From positions 163,500 to 227,499 of the forward strand of contig JAFKJU010000013.1 of NCBI GenBank assembly GCA_017305935.1: a DNA stretch of 64,000 nt, written 5' to 3'. Position 1 is the first letter of the stretch. Every line of letters begins with the position of its first letter. Origin of the DNA: Hyphomicrobiales bacterium (GTDB lineage: Bacteria; Pseudomonadota; Alphaproteobacteria; Rhizobiales; Rhizobiaceae). Made by a program: the position numbers and the translations under genes. Positions 1 to 9,827 of this stretch are shown here, piece after piece. The notes below the pieces were generated by a model. The model worked only from the letters and a program-made list of their open reading frames with translations. It had not been told where the DNA came from and did no database searches.

Positions 1-734
1 CCAGCGCCGTCGTCTTCGTGCCGGATGCGTTTACGGCGCATTTCAATCCGCAACTGGTGCTGGATGCGGTCGAACTGGCGCGCGCACTCGGCTTCATGCC
101 CTTCGTCGCGCCGCCGCATGTCAATGGCAAGGCGCTGCATGTGCATGGCTATCTCGGCGCTTTCGAAAAGGCGGCCGCTGCGACCACCCGTAGCCTGCGG
201 GCGCTGGCACAAACCGGCGCGACGCTGGTCGGCATTGACCCTTCGATGACGCTGGCCTTCCGCAGCGAATATGCCAAGGCGGTGCCGCAGGCGAAGGATC
301 TGCGTGTATTGTTGCCACAGGAATGGCTGGCGCAGCATCTCGACCGGATTGCACCGGCAAGCGCTCCCTCCGGCCGCTTCAAGCTGCTGTTGCATTGCAC
401 GGAGCGGACGAATGCGCCGGCAGCGCAGGGACAGTGGGCGGCGATTTTCGCGCGACTCGGCGTAAAACTGCAACAACCGCCGCTCGGCTGCTGCGGTATG
501 GCCGGCACCTTCGGCCATGAGGTGCGCAACCGCGCGCTTTCGGACACCATCTATGGCCTGAGCTGGAGCCAGGAGATCGAGGCGGCGACGCCAGGCGAGA
601 TCGTCATGGTGACGGGCTATTCCTGCCGCTCGCAGGTGAAGCTTCTGGATGACGCCGAACTGCCGCATCCGCTGCAGATCCTGCTACGTCTGCTGTCGGC
701 GGAGATGAAAACGGTTCGCGGAAAGGTGGCGTGA
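1..734 (+). CDS. FAD/(Fe-S)-binding oxidoreductase, YdiJ/D-2-hydroxyglutarate dehydrogenase type (3' part only)
   Basis: The reading frame is open from the left edge, so only the C-terminal part of about 240 residues is present. It carries a cysteine-rich iron-sulfur domain of the glycolate-oxidase GlpC type, with a His-Cys-Thr-Glu-Arg segment near residue 125 and the motif LGCCGMAGTFGHE near residue 160. In the YdiJ family an N-terminal FAD-linked oxidase domain, missing here, oxidises a D-2-hydroxyacid and passes electrons to this Fe-S part. A GntR-type regulator follows 55 bases downstream on the same strand and may control it. Substrate is inferred from family only. Confidence 0.8.
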   Translation, partial: SAVVFVPDAFTAHFNPQLVLDAVELARALGFMPFVAPPHVNGKALHVHGYLGAFEKAAAATTRSLRALAQTGATLVGIDPSMTLAFRSEYAKAVPQAKDLRVLLPQEWLAQHLDRIAPASAPSGRFKLLLHCTERTNAPAAQGQWAAIFARLGVKLQQPPLGCCGMAGTFGHEVRNRALSDTIYGLSWSQEIEAATPGEIVMVTGYSCRSQVKLLDDAELPHPLQILLRLLSAEMKTVRGKVA

Positions 735-788
735 GTGGCGATGCGTGCTAAAAGCTGTCTTTCAATTGCAAAGCTTTGGAGCCGATAA

Positions 789-1526
789 GTGGCGCTGATT
801 ACGCAACGGGGCAATCTTGCAGAAATCGTGGTGGCGCAACTCAGCGAGCGAATCGATTCCGGCCTGTATCCGCCGGGCGAAAAAATTCCCTCCAGCGCCC
901 AGCTTTGCGAAGAATTCGGTGTCAGCCGCACGGTGATCCGCGAGGCATTGACCTCGCTGCGTGTCGCCGGCCGGGTGATCGCCCGGCAGGGGGCCGGCGT
1001 CTATGTCACCGACAAGGATATCAAGACGCTGAATTTCGAGATCAGCCGTATTGAGGACATCCGCTCGGCCATGCAGATCCTCGAACTGCGATTCGGCGTC
1101 GAAATCCAGGCGGCCGGCCTTGCTGCGACGCGACGCACACCGGAAGCGCTGGCTGAGATCGCCCGCACTTACGGCCATCTCGAAACGCTGGAGACGGAGG
1201 ATGTCGTCGTCGAGGCGCAAGCGGATTTCGAATTTCATCTGGCGATCGCCCGCGCCACCCGCAATCCCCATTTCCCGCGCTTCCTGCAGGCAGTAATGGG
1301 CGAGATCAGCTTCGACCTGGTGCTGAAGCATCGGCAGATGCAATCGTTGAGCACCCGCCAAGCCTATCTTAAGAAAATCAACCGTGAGCACGCGGCGATT
1401 CTTGCGGCCATCACGAAGGGCGATGCCAAAGGTGCGAAACAGGCGTTGACGCAGCATCTGGAGGAAAGTCTGAACCGTTATCGCGCCCTGCTGGACGAGC
1501 CGGCAAGCCACGAAACGATTGAATAG
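789..1526 (+). CDS. FadR/GntR-family transcriptional regulator with FCD domain
   Basis: 245 residues. The N-terminal winged helix-turn-helix (about residues 8-75) shows the GntR pattern, with GVSRTVIREAL as recognition helix and RQGAGVYV as wing. The C-terminal all-helical FCD domain (about 95-235) keeps Asp/His positions that bind metal and organic acids in this family (FEFHLAIARAT, then an N-R-E-H-A segment near residue 200). The start is a GTG preceded by GGAG at 778-781. It probably senses a hydroxyacid or sugar acid and regulates the upstream oxidoreductase; that link rests on position only. Confidence 0.85.
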   Translation: MALITQRGNLAEIVVAQLSERIDSGLYPPGEKIPSSAQLCEEFGVSRTVIREALTSLRVAGRVIARQGAGVYVTDKDIKTLNFEISRIEDIRSAMQILELRFGVEIQAAGLAATRRTPEALAEIARTYGHLETLETEDVVVEAQADFEFHLAIARATRNPHFPRFLQAVMGEISFDLVLKHRQMQSLSTRQAYLKKINREHAAILAAITKGDAKGAKQALTQHLEESLNRYRALLDEPASHETIE

Positions 1527-1675
1527 GATAGCGCCGCGCTTTCGGCACAGAAACCTCTTGTTTCCCGAAACGGGATGCGTCAGAGGACAGCCTGTTCAGG
1601 AGCGATGGCTGCGGTAGAATCGAAAGCCCGGCGACTCGTGAAAACACCGCCTCGTGGCGGCAGGAGCGGTTAGGA

Positions 1676-2389
1676 ATGGCGGAGCAGCGAATGCCGCAAG
1701 CATCGACGGGCCCACTCAAGCGAAGCGCAGATCTTCTGCTGAACGACGACAAGGAGCCGGCGCGCAAACGCGTTTCGCCGGTGCACGGCGATCGTCGTCC
1801 TGCCTTCCTGCAGGATGTGCTGAACGCCACCGGCGACGTGCTTTTGTCGCCGCAGGCACCGGTCATGGCGAGTTATGTCGCCGGCAAGGTCTATCAGCGG
1901 CTGGAAAAGCGTGGCGTTCTGCGTGAGGAATCGCCGGCCGGGCTGGAAACCATCGCGCATCTGGAGCGGGCGCTCGCCAATCTCAAGACATCGGTGCGTC
2001 GCTTCGCCCCTGTCGTGCGCCAGTTGGAAGAACTGACGCGGCATCTGTCCTGGCAGGGTGGCCGCAGCGGGCCGTTCGCCAGCATCAATTTCGAAAAATC
2101 GCATGCGCATGCGGTCATCGTCGGACCGGGCGGCATGGAGGAGCGCAGCGATGTGCGCCTCGGCCTGATCCTCATGGCGCCCTACAGCCGCTTTCCGGAT
2201 CATGTGCAGTTCCATTCCCGCGCCTTCCTGCTGCTTTCGGATGGCGAAGTCTGCATCGATGACGGCAATTGGGAACGTGCGGCCGCCGGCAGCGTGTTCT
2301 TTAACGAGGCCGGGCGCAAATTCGCCATGCGCTGCACCGCCGAGCCGTTGCTGGCCATCTGGTGCCATATCGAAGACGCAAGCCTTTGA
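1676..2389 (+). CDS. DMSP-lyase-like cupin protein with degenerate metal site
   Basis: 237 residues. A helical N-terminal half is followed by a cupin barrel from about residue 150, laid out like the dimethylsulfoniopropionate lyase (DddL/DddQ) family: FPDH...FLLLSDGEV, then AAGSVFF...FAMRC...PLLAIWCHI. Family members bind metal through His-x-His, a Glu and a second-motif His. Here the first His remains, but the second is Gln, the Glu position is not acidic and the motif-2 His is Phe. Lyase activity is therefore doubtful. An AGGAG near 1662 supports the ATG; ATG at 1691 is an alternative. It ends 6 bases from the convergent YqaA-like gene. Confidence 0.6.
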   Translation: MAEQRMPQASTGPLKRSADLLLNDDKEPARKRVSPVHGDRRPAFLQDVLNATGDVLLSPQAPVMASYVAGKVYQRLEKRGVLREESPAGLETIAHLERALANLKTSVRRFAPVVRQLEELTRHLSWQGGRSGPFASINFEKSHAHAVIVGPGGMEERSDVRLGLILMAPYSRFPDHVQFHSRAFLLLSDGEVCIDDGNWERAAAGSVFFNEAGRKFAMRCTAEPLLAIWCHIEDASL

Positions 2390-2395
2390 TGAAAC

Positions 2396-2836
2396 TCAGG
2401 TAAATCCGACCGCCGCCAGCGCCAGCACGATGTAGCGGCCAGTTTTTGCCAGCGTCACCAGCAGCAGGAAACTCATCAGCGGCTCGCGCAGGACGCCGGC
2501 GACGACGGTGATCGGATCGCCGATGATCGGAAGCCAGCTCGCCAGCAGCGACCAGCGGCCATAACGCGCATACCAACGCCGGGCACGCTCCAGCGCCTCG
2601 CCGGAAGCAGGAAACCAGCGCCGTGCGCCAAAACGTTCCAGCGAGCGGCCCAGCCACCAATTGACGACCGAACCGAGGACATTACCGAGGCTTGCGACCG
2701 CGACCAGCGCCGCCACCGGTTGCTTGCCGGCCAGGATCATCAGCACGAGAACGGATTCGGATTGTGCAGGCAGGATCGTCGCCGCGACGAAGGCCGCCAT
2801 GAAAAGGCCGAGATAGGCGCCCGCCTCCGCGACCAC
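2396..2836 (-). CDS. YqaA/DedA-like (SNARE-associated) inner-membrane protein
   Basis: About 146 residues with three or four hydrophobic segments and the YqaA/VTT-type pattern: an N-terminal ATILPAQSE segment, GNVLGSVVNWWLGR near residue 55, and a later WLPIIGDPITVVAG motif. DedA-superfamily proteins act in membrane lipid homeostasis or ion-coupled transport; no substrate can be given. It starts with GTG 12 bases after the lpxB stop on the same strand, so it may be the last gene of the lipid A operon. ATG at 2800 is an alternative but would cut the first membrane segment. Confidence 0.75.
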   Translation of the reverse strand: MVAEAGAYLGLFMAAFVAATILPAQSESVLVLMILAGKQPVAALVAVASLGNVLGSVVNWWLGRSLERFGARRWFPASGEALERARRWYARYGRWSLLASWLPIIGDPITVVAGVLREPLMSFLLLVTLAKTGRYIVLALAAVGFT

Positions 2837-2848
2837 GCCCAGGCTCGC

Positions 2849-4006
2849 TCAGGCACGCTTCAGGTAGGACGCGACGATGCGCGCGCTCGCCTCGCCCGGC
2901 GCCACGGGCGTCGACAGGGTCTGCCACAGGGTTTCGAAGCCTTCCAGCGCCGCCCGGCGTTCGGTGGTATCGCTCGACAGCCGCTCCATCCAGCGGGCCA
3001 GGCGGCCAGCGCGGACCATCTCGTCGAAATATTCCGGCACCAGTGGATAATCGATGATGATGTTCGGCAGGGCCGCGCTCCAGATTTTCAGCCGGCTGCG
3101 GAGGAAACGCATCAGCCAGTCAGCCTTGTAGATCGAGACGGTCGGGACACCCGCGAGGCCGAGTTCGAGGATGACGGTACCCGACGCCGCCAGCGCCGCG
3201 TCGGCCTCGGCCAGCGCGCCCCATTTTTCCGCCGGACCAACCAGCAGGCGCGGCGGATCTGTCTCCGCCGCCAGCATCGAACGCACCAGCTCTTCCTGGC
3301 GCGGCACGGTGGGCAGGATGAATTCATAAGGACCGCCGCGCTCGCGCAGGGTTCGCGCCGTTTCCAGCATCACCGGCAGCAACGCGCGGATCTCGCCGCC
3401 GCGCGAACCGGGCAGCAAGAGGATGCGTTTCGGAGCCAGGGCGCCGGATGCGAGACGCTCGGCGCGCTTGTGGCGCACGGCGAGGATATTCTCGTCCGCC
3501 GTCAGACGATGGCCGACAAAGCTGGTTTCCGGGCCGCCGAGACGGCGCATCACCGCCGGTTCAAACGGCAGCACCGCCAGCACATGATCGACATAGGCCA
3601 GCATCTTTCGCGCCCGGTATTCCTTCCAGGCCCAGACGCTGGGGCAGACATAATCGACGACCGGCAGGGCCGGCAGGGCCTTTTTCACGCGGCGGGCGAC
3701 GCGGTGGGTGAAATCCGGGCTGTCGACGATGACCAGCACATCCGGACGCGCGCGGATAATAGCATCCGCCGTCTCGCGGATGCGCGACAAGAGTTTCGGT
3801 AGCCGCGACAGAACCTGGGTCACGCCCATGATCGACAACTCGCTGTAATCGAACAGCGATTTCAACCCCTGCGCCTGCAAGGCCTCGCCGCCGACGCCGA
3901 TCAGTTCTATGGGCTCGGGAACGATGCGTTTGAGCGCGGCGACGAGATCGCCGCCGAGCAGGTCGCCCGATACTTCCCCGGCAATGACCGCCACTTTGAA
4001 TGCCAT
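2849..4006 (-). CDS. lpxB: Lipid-A-disaccharide synthase LpxB
   Basis: 385 residues. It joins UDP-2,3-diacylglucosamine to lipid X to form the tetraacyl disaccharide 1-phosphate of lipid A at the inner face of the inner membrane. The GT19 fold is evident: N-terminal FKVAVIAGEVSGDLLGG, DSPDFTHRVA near residue 95, VCPSVWAWKEYRA near 120 and LLPGSRGGEI in the middle. The ATG at 4006 lies one base after the lpxI stop, which supports it over longer frames. It is translationally close-coupled within the lpxD-fabZ-lpxA-lpxI-lpxB operon. Confidence 0.96.
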   Translation of the reverse strand: MAFKVAVIAGEVSGDLLGGDLVAALKRIVPEPIELIGVGGEALQAQGLKSLFDYSELSIMGVTQVLSRLPKLLSRIRETADAIIRARPDVLVIVDSPDFTHRVARRVKKALPALPVVDYVCPSVWAWKEYRARKMLAYVDHVLAVLPFEPAVMRRLGGPETSFVGHRLTADENILAVRHKRAERLASGALAPKRILLLPGSRGGEIRALLPVMLETARTLRERGGPYEFILPTVPRQEELVRSMLAAETDPPRLLVGPAEKWGALAEADAALAASGTVILELGLAGVPTVSIYKADWLMRFLRSRLKIWSAALPNIIIDYPLVPEYFDEMVRAGRLARWMERLSSDTTERRAALEGFETLWQTLSTPVAPGEASARIVASYLKRA

Positions 4007-4007
4007 G

Positions 4008-4886
4008 TCACATCCACCTGTCGCCGAGGCCGCGGTCGATACCGCAGACAAACATACCGAGTTCGTCGGCCCGCGCGATCATCGACTCGCGGTCGAGCAC
4101 CAGGGCACGGCCGGCTTCGATGGCGATGCCGGCAAGGCCGGCCTCATGGGCATTTTCCACCGTCGACAGGCCGATGGACGGCAGATCGGCGCGCACATCC
4201 TGCTGCGGTTTGCAGAGCTTCACCAGCACACCCTTGCGGCGGCGGGAAATCCGGCCCTCCTCGCGTAGCGACCTGACGCGATCCAGCATCTGGTCGGTGC
4301 CCTCGACGCCTTCCAGCGCCACGACCCGGCCGCCGACGCTGACCGCGCCCTGCCCGACATCCAGTTCACCCAGCGCAATCGCGGCGCGGGCGGCGCGTTC
4401 GATATCGTAGCGATCCTCGGCGCCGGGGCCGTGGCGACCGTAATTGCCGGTGTGCGCGAGCAGATCCGGCGCAATCTCATGGGCGCCGATCACCCGGGCG
4501 CCGCTGGCTTCGATCAGCTTGATGACCATCTTGAGGACGGTATCGTCGCCGCCGGCCATCAGCGTGCGGATAACGGAGGGCAGGCGCAGGATATGGCGAA
4601 ATGTCGTTCGCACCTGCCGCCACTCCGGCCGCCGCGCAATCGCGCCCGACAGCACGACGCGGCCGATTCCCTGCCCTTTCAGGATCGCCTGCAGCTTGCG
4701 CATGTCGCCGACGCCGATGCGATCGTGGTCATAACCGGAAAAATCGGCATTGGATTCACCGAGAATGCCGATCATGAAAGGATTTTCGCCGGCGCGAACC
4801 GCCGATTCCGCGACATAGACCGGCAGGTAACCGCTGCCGGCGACGATCGCGAGGCGTCCCGGAACGGGCGGAGCCTGACGGCGCAT
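4008..4886 (-). CDS. lpxI: UDP-2,3-diacylglucosamine diphosphatase LpxI
   Basis: 292 residues, formerly DUF1009. It hydrolyses UDP-2,3-diacylglucosamine to lipid X by attack at the alpha phosphate, replacing LpxH in most alphaproteobacteria. Visible features are the N-terminal GRLAIVAGSGYLPVYVAE segment, a middle GGDDTVLK motif and a C-terminal domain with LVKLCKPQQD and PSIGLSTVENA, the second containing conserved acidic and polar residues. The chosen ATG lies 5 bases after the lpxA stop with AAGG just upstream; the longer frame would run into lpxA. Confidence 0.95.
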   Translation of the reverse strand: MRRQAPPVPGRLAIVAGSGYLPVYVAESAVRAGENPFMIGILGESNADFSGYDHDRIGVGDMRKLQAILKGQGIGRVVLSGAIARRPEWRQVRTTFRHILRLPSVIRTLMAGGDDTVLKMVIKLIEASGARVIGAHEIAPDLLAHTGNYGRHGPGAEDRYDIERAARAAIALGELDVGQGAVSVGGRVVALEGVEGTDQMLDRVRSLREEGRISRRRKGVLVKLCKPQQDVRADLPSIGLSTVENAHEAGLAGIAIEAGRALVLDRESMIARADELGMFVCGIDRGLGDRWM

Positions 4887-4891
4887 GACCT

Positions 4892-5710
4892 TCAGCCTTT
4901 TGACCCCCGACGCGGCGACGAGAAGGAGCGGTCGCTTTCGGCAGCGATGAAATCGAGGATCTCGATCACTTCCTTGCACTCCACATATTCGTCGCGTATC
5001 GCCGCCGCATTGGCGCGCACGGCGCCTTCGGCTTCGAAGATCTGCTTGAAGGCGCGGCGAACCGTGTGGATCACCGATTTCTCGATGCCGGCACGGGTCA
5101 TGCCGACGACGTTCAGTCCGCCGAGAATGCCAGGATTGCCGTTCAGCATGCCATAGGGAATGACATCGTAATTGACGGCCGAGAGGCCGCCGATAAAGGC
5201 CTGGCGGCCGATCCGGGTAAACTGATGCACGGCGCAGCCGCCGCTGAGGATGGCGCGGTCGCCGACATGCACATGGCCAGCCAGCATGACATTGTTCGAC
5301 AGGATGATATCGTCACCAAGCCGGCAATCATGCGCGACATGCGAATTGGCGAGGAACAGGCAGTTGTCGCCGACGCTGGTGATGCCGCCGCCGCCGACCG
5401 TGCCACTATTCATGGTCACGCCTTCTCGGATGGTGCAGCGCTCGCCGACGACCAGACGCGAATCCTCGCCCGCCTCGTGCAGGCTCTGCGACACGCCGCC
5501 GACGACCGCCATCGGGAAGATGCGCGTGCCGCGGCCGATCTCTGTCAGGCCGGAAACCACCGCATTGGAGACGATTTCAACATCGTCGCCGAGCGTGACG
5601 CGCGCGCCGATATGACAGAACGGCCCGACGACGACGTTCTCGCCGATCGTCGCGCCGTCTTCGACGACCGCCAGCGGATGAATACGCGCCGTGGAGGCAA
5701 TGCCGCTCAT
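4892..5710 (-). CDS. lpxA: Acyl-ACP:UDP-N-acetylglucosamine O-acyltransferase LpxA
   Basis: 272 residues, first enzyme of lipid A synthesis, transferring a 3-hydroxyacyl chain from ACP to UDP-GlcNAc. The first 190 residues are hexapeptide repeats of a left-handed beta helix. The catalytic His falls in NSHVAHDC (His127, equivalent to E. coli His125), and the helical C-terminal domain starts after [14 protein letters not shown]. It overlaps the fabZ stop by four bases (ATGA), a sign of translational coupling. The tail is about ten residues longer than in E. coli. Acyl-chain length preference is not predicted here. Confidence 0.97.
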   Translation of the reverse strand: MSGIASTARIHPLAVVEDGATIGENVVVGPFCHIGARVTLGDDVEIVSNAVVSGLTEIGRGTRIFPMAVVGGVSQSLHEAGEDSRLVVGERCTIREGVTMNSGTVGGGGITSVGDNCLFLANSHVAHDCRLGDDIILSNNVMLAGHVHVGDRAILSGGCAVHQFTRIGRQAFIGGLSAVNYDVIPYGMLNGNPGILGGLNVVGMTRAGIEKSVIHTVRRAFKQIFEAEGAVRANAAAIRDEYVECKEVIEILDFIAAESDRSFSSPRRGSKG

Positions 5711-6174
5711 GCTTCGTCCTTATTCACGATCATCGCGCCGAAATCCGCTTCAGCCACCAAGGCCCCGTCCACCTTGGCATCGCAGTGGAATTTCCAGATA
5801 TTGCCGCGCTGCTTCTGCTTGGTGACGTGATATTCCACACGGTCCCCCGGCACGACAGGCTTGCGGAAACGGGCATTGTCGATGGTCATGAAGTAGACCA
5901 GATTGCCGCTGCGGCCCTGCTTGCGGGCGCAGATGGCGCCGGCGGTCTGGGCCATGCCCTCGACCAGCAACACGCCCGGCATGATTGGCTGGCCGGGGAA
6001 ATGTCCGGTGAATTGCGGCTCGTTGGCCGTCACGTTCTTGATGCCGATGGCCGACTCGTCACCGTCGATCTCGATGATCTTGTCGACCAGCAGGAACGGA
6101 TAACGATGCGGCAGCAACTCCATGATTTCCAGGATTTCCGCGGAGGAAAGCTGCGCCTTCGTCGTTTCAGTCAT
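5707..6174 (-). CDS. fabZ: 3-hydroxyacyl-ACP dehydratase FabZ
   Basis: 155 residues, hot-dog fold. It dehydrates 3-hydroxyacyl-ACP in fatty acid elongation and thereby competes with LpxA and LpxD for the same substrates, which explains its place between lpxD and lpxA. Catalytic His58 sits in [13 protein letters not shown] and Glu72 in LLVEGMAQ; the family's [12 protein letters not shown] segment precedes them. Its ATG is inside the last codons of lpxD (8-base overlap), and its stop overlaps lpxA's start. Confidence 0.97.
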   Translation of the reverse strand: MTETTKAQLSSAEILEIMELLPHRYPFLLVDKIIEIDGDESAIGIKNVTANEPQFTGHFPGQPIMPGVLLVEGMAQTAGAICARKQGRSGNLVYFMTIDNARFRKPVVPGDRVEYHVTKQKQRGNIWKFHCDAKVDGALVAEADFGAMIVNKDEA

Positions 6175-7228
6175 TATCCTTCTCCGTCTTTTTCGCGCGG
6201 CTGCCGGACCGCGCCGCCACTTCCGCCATGTCGCGCAGGAAATCGCGCATCGGGCGCGCCGGGATGCCCCCATAGCGCTCGCCGGGCGGAACGTCGCCGA
6301 CGACGCCGCTCAACGCGGCGATCTGGGCCCCGTCGCCGATATGAATATGTCCGTTGATCGCCGCAGCACCGCCGATCATGACGCCGTCGCCGATGCGGGT
6401 GCTGCCGGCGATGCCGACCTTGGCGACGATGCCGCAGTGACGGCCGATACGCACATTGTGGCCGACCTGCACGAGGTTGTCGATCTTGGTGCCCTCACCG
6501 ATGACGGTGTCGTCCATGGCGCCGCGATCGATGGTCGTGTTGGCGCCGATTTCCACCTTGTCCTGGATGATGACGCGCCCGACCTGCACGATCTTGAGCA
6601 TGCCGCCCGGCCCCGGCGCATAACCGAAGCCATCCTGGCCAATGCGTGCCCCGTTATGAATGATGACGTCGTTGCCGAGATAGGCGCAGATAATGCTGGC
6701 GCCGCCGGCGATCACGCAATTGCGGCCGATTTTCACATGCGGGCCAATAATCGTGCCCGGGCCGATATGGCTGCCGGCGCCGATCGCCGCATCCGCGCCG
6801 ATCACCGCCATGGGCTCGATCGTCACGCCGTCCTCGATATGAGCGGAGGGATCGACGAAGGCGGCCGGCGAAATGCCGCTGCTGACCACGATCGGCTGCG
6901 GCAGCATAGCCTGCGGATGCAAAAGCGCACCGGCGCGCGCGAAGGCGGTGTTTGGCGCCGAGGTCAGCAGGACCGGAATATGGGAAGGAATTGCAGATTG
7001 CAGGGCCTTGTCGCACAGGATGGCGGACGCTGCACAACTCTGCAGCTCGGCCTTGCTGCGACGGGAGAGGATATAACAGATATCCCCTTCCCCTGCGCGC
7101 GAGATCGGGGCAACCGACCGGATCGGCCGGTTCGCCCATTCCCTATCGACAAGTTCCGCCCCAATTTTTTCAGCCAGAGCGCCAAGCGCAATGCCGTCGT
7201 GGGGCGGAAAGAATCGGTTGTGCTCCAT
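6167..7228 (-). CDS. lpxD: UDP-3-O-acylglucosamine N-acyltransferase LpxD
   Basis: 353 residues. It adds the second 3-hydroxyacyl chain, to the 2-amino group of UDP-3-O-acylglucosamine. An N-terminal uridine-binding domain (about 1-110) contains [11 protein letters not shown]; a left-handed beta helix of hexapeptide repeats follows (120-320). Catalytic His257 lies in [12 protein letters not shown], and the [10 protein letters not shown] motif near residue 197 is typical. The ATG is 50 bases downstream of bamA, so bamA and the lpx genes are probably one transcript. The last 15 residues are charged. Confidence 0.97.
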   Translation of the reverse strand: MEHNRFFPPHDGIALGALAEKIGAELVDREWANRPIRSVAPISRAGEGDICYILSRRSKAELQSCAASAILCDKALQSAIPSHIPVLLTSAPNTAFARAGALLHPQAMLPQPIVVSSGISPAAFVDPSAHIEDGVTIEPMAVIGADAAIGAGSHIGPGTIIGPHVKIGRNCVIAGGASIICAYLGNDVIIHNGARIGQDGFGYAPGPGGMLKIVQVGRVIIQDKVEIGANTTIDRGAMDDTVIGEGTKIDNLVQVGHNVRIGRHCGIVAKVGIAGSTRIGDGVMIGGAAAINGHIHIGDGAQIAALSGVVGDVPPGERYGGIPARPMRDFLRDMAEVAARSGSRAKKTEKDND

Positions 7229-7278
7229 CAGCCGAGACTCCAGAACGTCCGTTTGATTGCAGTTCTGGAATGCAGCTA

Positions 7279-9621
7279 TCAGAACTGGTTCGCGATGCCA
7301 AAGCGGAAGCGCTGTTCCTCGTCGAAGTCTTCCTTGGCGACCGGAACGGCATAGTCGAAGCGCAGCGGACCGAAGGGAGAAGCCCAGATGATGCTGGCAC
7401 CGACCGAGGCGCGCAGCGTCGAATCCGTACCATTGACGGCGCCGCCAAGCGGATCGACCTTGTTGCCGAACAGCGTACCGGCATCGGCGAAGACCGCGCC
7501 GCGCAGACCGATATCTTGCGGAATGCCGGGCATCGGGAAGCTGGCTTCCGCCGAGGCGTTGAAGTAGGTCGTGCCACCGAGCGGATCGCCATTGGCCATG
7601 CGGGGGCCGATACCGGTCGACTTGAAGCCACGGATCTGCTTGCCGCCGATCATGAACTGATCGAAAACGTTCAGCGTATCGTTGGTCGGGACGACGTAAC
7701 CGCCGCCGACAGCCAACGATGCGATGATGTCGGCTTCATCCGAGACCGTATAGAACACGCGAGCACGCCCGCTGATCTTGTAAAATTCGGAGTCGCCGCC
7801 GAGACCGGCAAACTCATGCGTGATCGTGGCGAAGATGCCTTCATGCGGCAGCGTCGCATCGTCCAGCGTGTTGTAGGTCAACGTCTGCGAGACCGACGAG
7901 CTCGCCCAAGGACTGCCGTTGACCAGCGCGCGATAAGGTGCCGACAGGTTGTCGCCTACGGTATAATCGCCGCGGCCTTCGTATTCGTAACGACGATAGT
8001 TGTAGCGGAACGTCGTCGCCAGATCTTCGGTGATCGGCGCCGTCACGCGTAGCGTGAAGCCGGTTTCGCTATAGTCGTAGTAATCTTCACCCGAAGTGGT
8101 GTTGCGATAAATATCGAAACCGGCCGCCAAGCGATAACCAAGGAAATAGGGCTCGGTGAACGAGACGCTATAATTGCGCGCATTGTCCGCACCACCACCG
8201 GCGGCGACGCGAATATACTGGCCGCGGCCGAGGAAGTTCTTTTCCTCGACGGAAGCTTCGAGGATGAAGCCACCCTTGTTGCCGGTCGCGTAACCGGCGC
8301 CGATGCCGAACGAGCCGGTCGGCTGATCCTGCACGTCGACGATGACGACAACACGGTCTGCGGCGCTGCCCGGTGCGGTCGAGATCGACACGGACGAGAA
8401 ATAGCCGAGCGCATCCAGGCGGCGCTTGGCGCGCGTGATCATTTCCTGGTTGAACGCATCACCTTCGCTCATGTCGAATTCGCGGCGAATGACGTAATCG
8501 CGCGTGCGGGTGTTGCCGCGGATTTCGATGCGCTCGACATAGGCGCGTTCGCCCTGGTCGACCAGGTAGTCGACGGCGATGGTGTTGTTGCTGAAGTTGC
8601 GGTTGCCGCGCGGGGTGACGCGAGCAAACGGATAACCGGCATTGGCGACGCGCTTGGAGATGGCCTCCATCGTCTTTTGAACGTCCTTGGCCTTGTAGGT
8701 GTCGCCCGTACGGGACTCGACCAGGCCCTTCAGTTCTTCACCGCTGATGCCGTCGACCGTCGATTCGACGTTGATGTCACCGAAGGTGTAGCGCGCACCT
8801 TCCTCGACCGTGAAGGTGAGCTGATATTCGTTGGTTTCCGGGTTCAGCGTCGCATCCGACGAGACCACACGAAAATCCGGATATCCGTGATTGAAATAGA
8901 ACTGGCGAAGCGCTTCTTCGTCCGCGCGCAGCTTCTCGTCGCTATAGACGTCCTTGCGGGTCAGGAACGACAGGAAATTCGAACGCTTGGTATTGATCAC
9001 GGCAGCAAGGCGGCCATTGCTGTAGGCTTGGTTGCCCACGAAATTGATGGCGGAGATCTTGGTGCGCTCGCCCTCGTTGATGACGAAAGCCAGGTTCACG
9101 CGGCCTTCGCCGACGGCAGCGGTCTGCGTCGTGACAGTGACGTCGCTACGACCGATGGCGGCATAGGCCTGCTTAATGGCATCGATATCTGCCTGGATCG
9201 TGGCGTCGTTGAACGCACCCTGCGGACGGGTCTGAACCACACCCGCCAGCTTGTCGTCCTTGATCTTATGGTTGCCGTTGAAGACGACCTGATTGACGAT
9301 CTGGTTCTCGGATACGGTGACGACCAGCGAACTGCCTGAAACGCCGATGCGGACATCAGAGAAATAGCCGGTGCTATAAAGCTGGCGCACGGATTCATCG
9401 ACATCTGCGGGCGAGAAATTCTTGCCCGGTTCGATGGTGATGTTCGACCGCACGGCATCGGCGCCAATCCGGCTTGCACCCCGAACATCGATGCGCTTGA
9501 CGACCGCGGCTTGAGCATCGGTTACAGAAGCAAGCGTTACGACACCTGACCCCGTAGCGACAATACCAGCAGACAGCGCGACTGCCGATACTGCGTTCAA
9601 GAACTTTGAACCAGCCTTCAT
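7279..9621 (-). CDS. bamA: Outer membrane protein assembly factor BamA
   Basis: 780 residues, Omp85 family; inserts beta-barrel proteins into the outer membrane. A signal peptide of about 40 residues ends at AQA before [10 protein letters not shown]. Five POTRA repeats follow to about residue 400 (for example [15 protein letters not shown]), then a 16-stranded barrel with repeated aromatic strands, ending in a C-terminal Phe (RFGIANQF), the usual barrel signature. The ATG was chosen because it begins the signal peptide and follows AGGTAAGAAG; the longer frame has no such leader. Neighbours rseP and lpxD are the standard alphaproteobacterial arrangement. Confidence 0.97.
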   Translation of the reverse strand: MKAGSKFLNAVSAVALSAGIVATGSGVVTLASVTDAQAAVVKRIDVRGASRIGADAVRSNITIEPGKNFSPADVDESVRQLYSTGYFSDVRIGVSGSSLVVTVSENQIVNQVVFNGNHKIKDDKLAGVVQTRPQGAFNDATIQADIDAIKQAYAAIGRSDVTVTTQTAAVGEGRVNLAFVINEGERTKISAINFVGNQAYSNGRLAAVINTKRSNFLSFLTRKDVYSDEKLRADEEALRQFYFNHGYPDFRVVSSDATLNPETNEYQLTFTVEEGARYTFGDINVESTVDGISGEELKGLVESRTGDTYKAKDVQKTMEAISKRVANAGYPFARVTPRGNRNFSNNTIAVDYLVDQGERAYVERIEIRGNTRTRDYVIRREFDMSEGDAFNQEMITRAKRRLDALGYFSSVSISTAPGSAADRVVVIVDVQDQPTGSFGIGAGYATGNKGGFILEASVEEKNFLGRGQYIRVAAGGGADNARNYSVSFTEPYFLGYRLAAGFDIYRNTTSGEDYYDYSETGFTLRVTAPITEDLATTFRYNYRRYEYEGRGDYTVGDNLSAPYRALVNGSPWASSSVSQTLTYNTLDDATLPHEGIFATITHEFAGLGGDSEFYKISGRARVFYTVSDEADIIASLAVGGGYVVPTNDTLNVFDQFMIGGKQIRGFKSTGIGPRMANGDPLGGTTYFNASAEASFPMPGIPQDIGLRGAVFADAGTLFGNKVDPLGGAVNGTDSTLRASVGASIIWASPFGPLRFDYAVPVAKEDFDEEQRFRFGIANQF

Positions 9622-9827
9622 TTCACTTCTTACCTTTTTTCTCGTCGTCCCCGAGAAGGTTTTATCCCCGACTCCGGTCACGTGTGTCGTTTTACCCGCT
9701 TTTCCCCTACAAGCAAGCCGGAGCGTTAATTTCTGTTTACTTCCTTTGCAAGCGTGGCCCAATCGCCACGTTCGCCTTGAATTATCGTAAACAGTGCGTA
9801 AACGGCTTGCCAAAACCGAGCGAAGAG

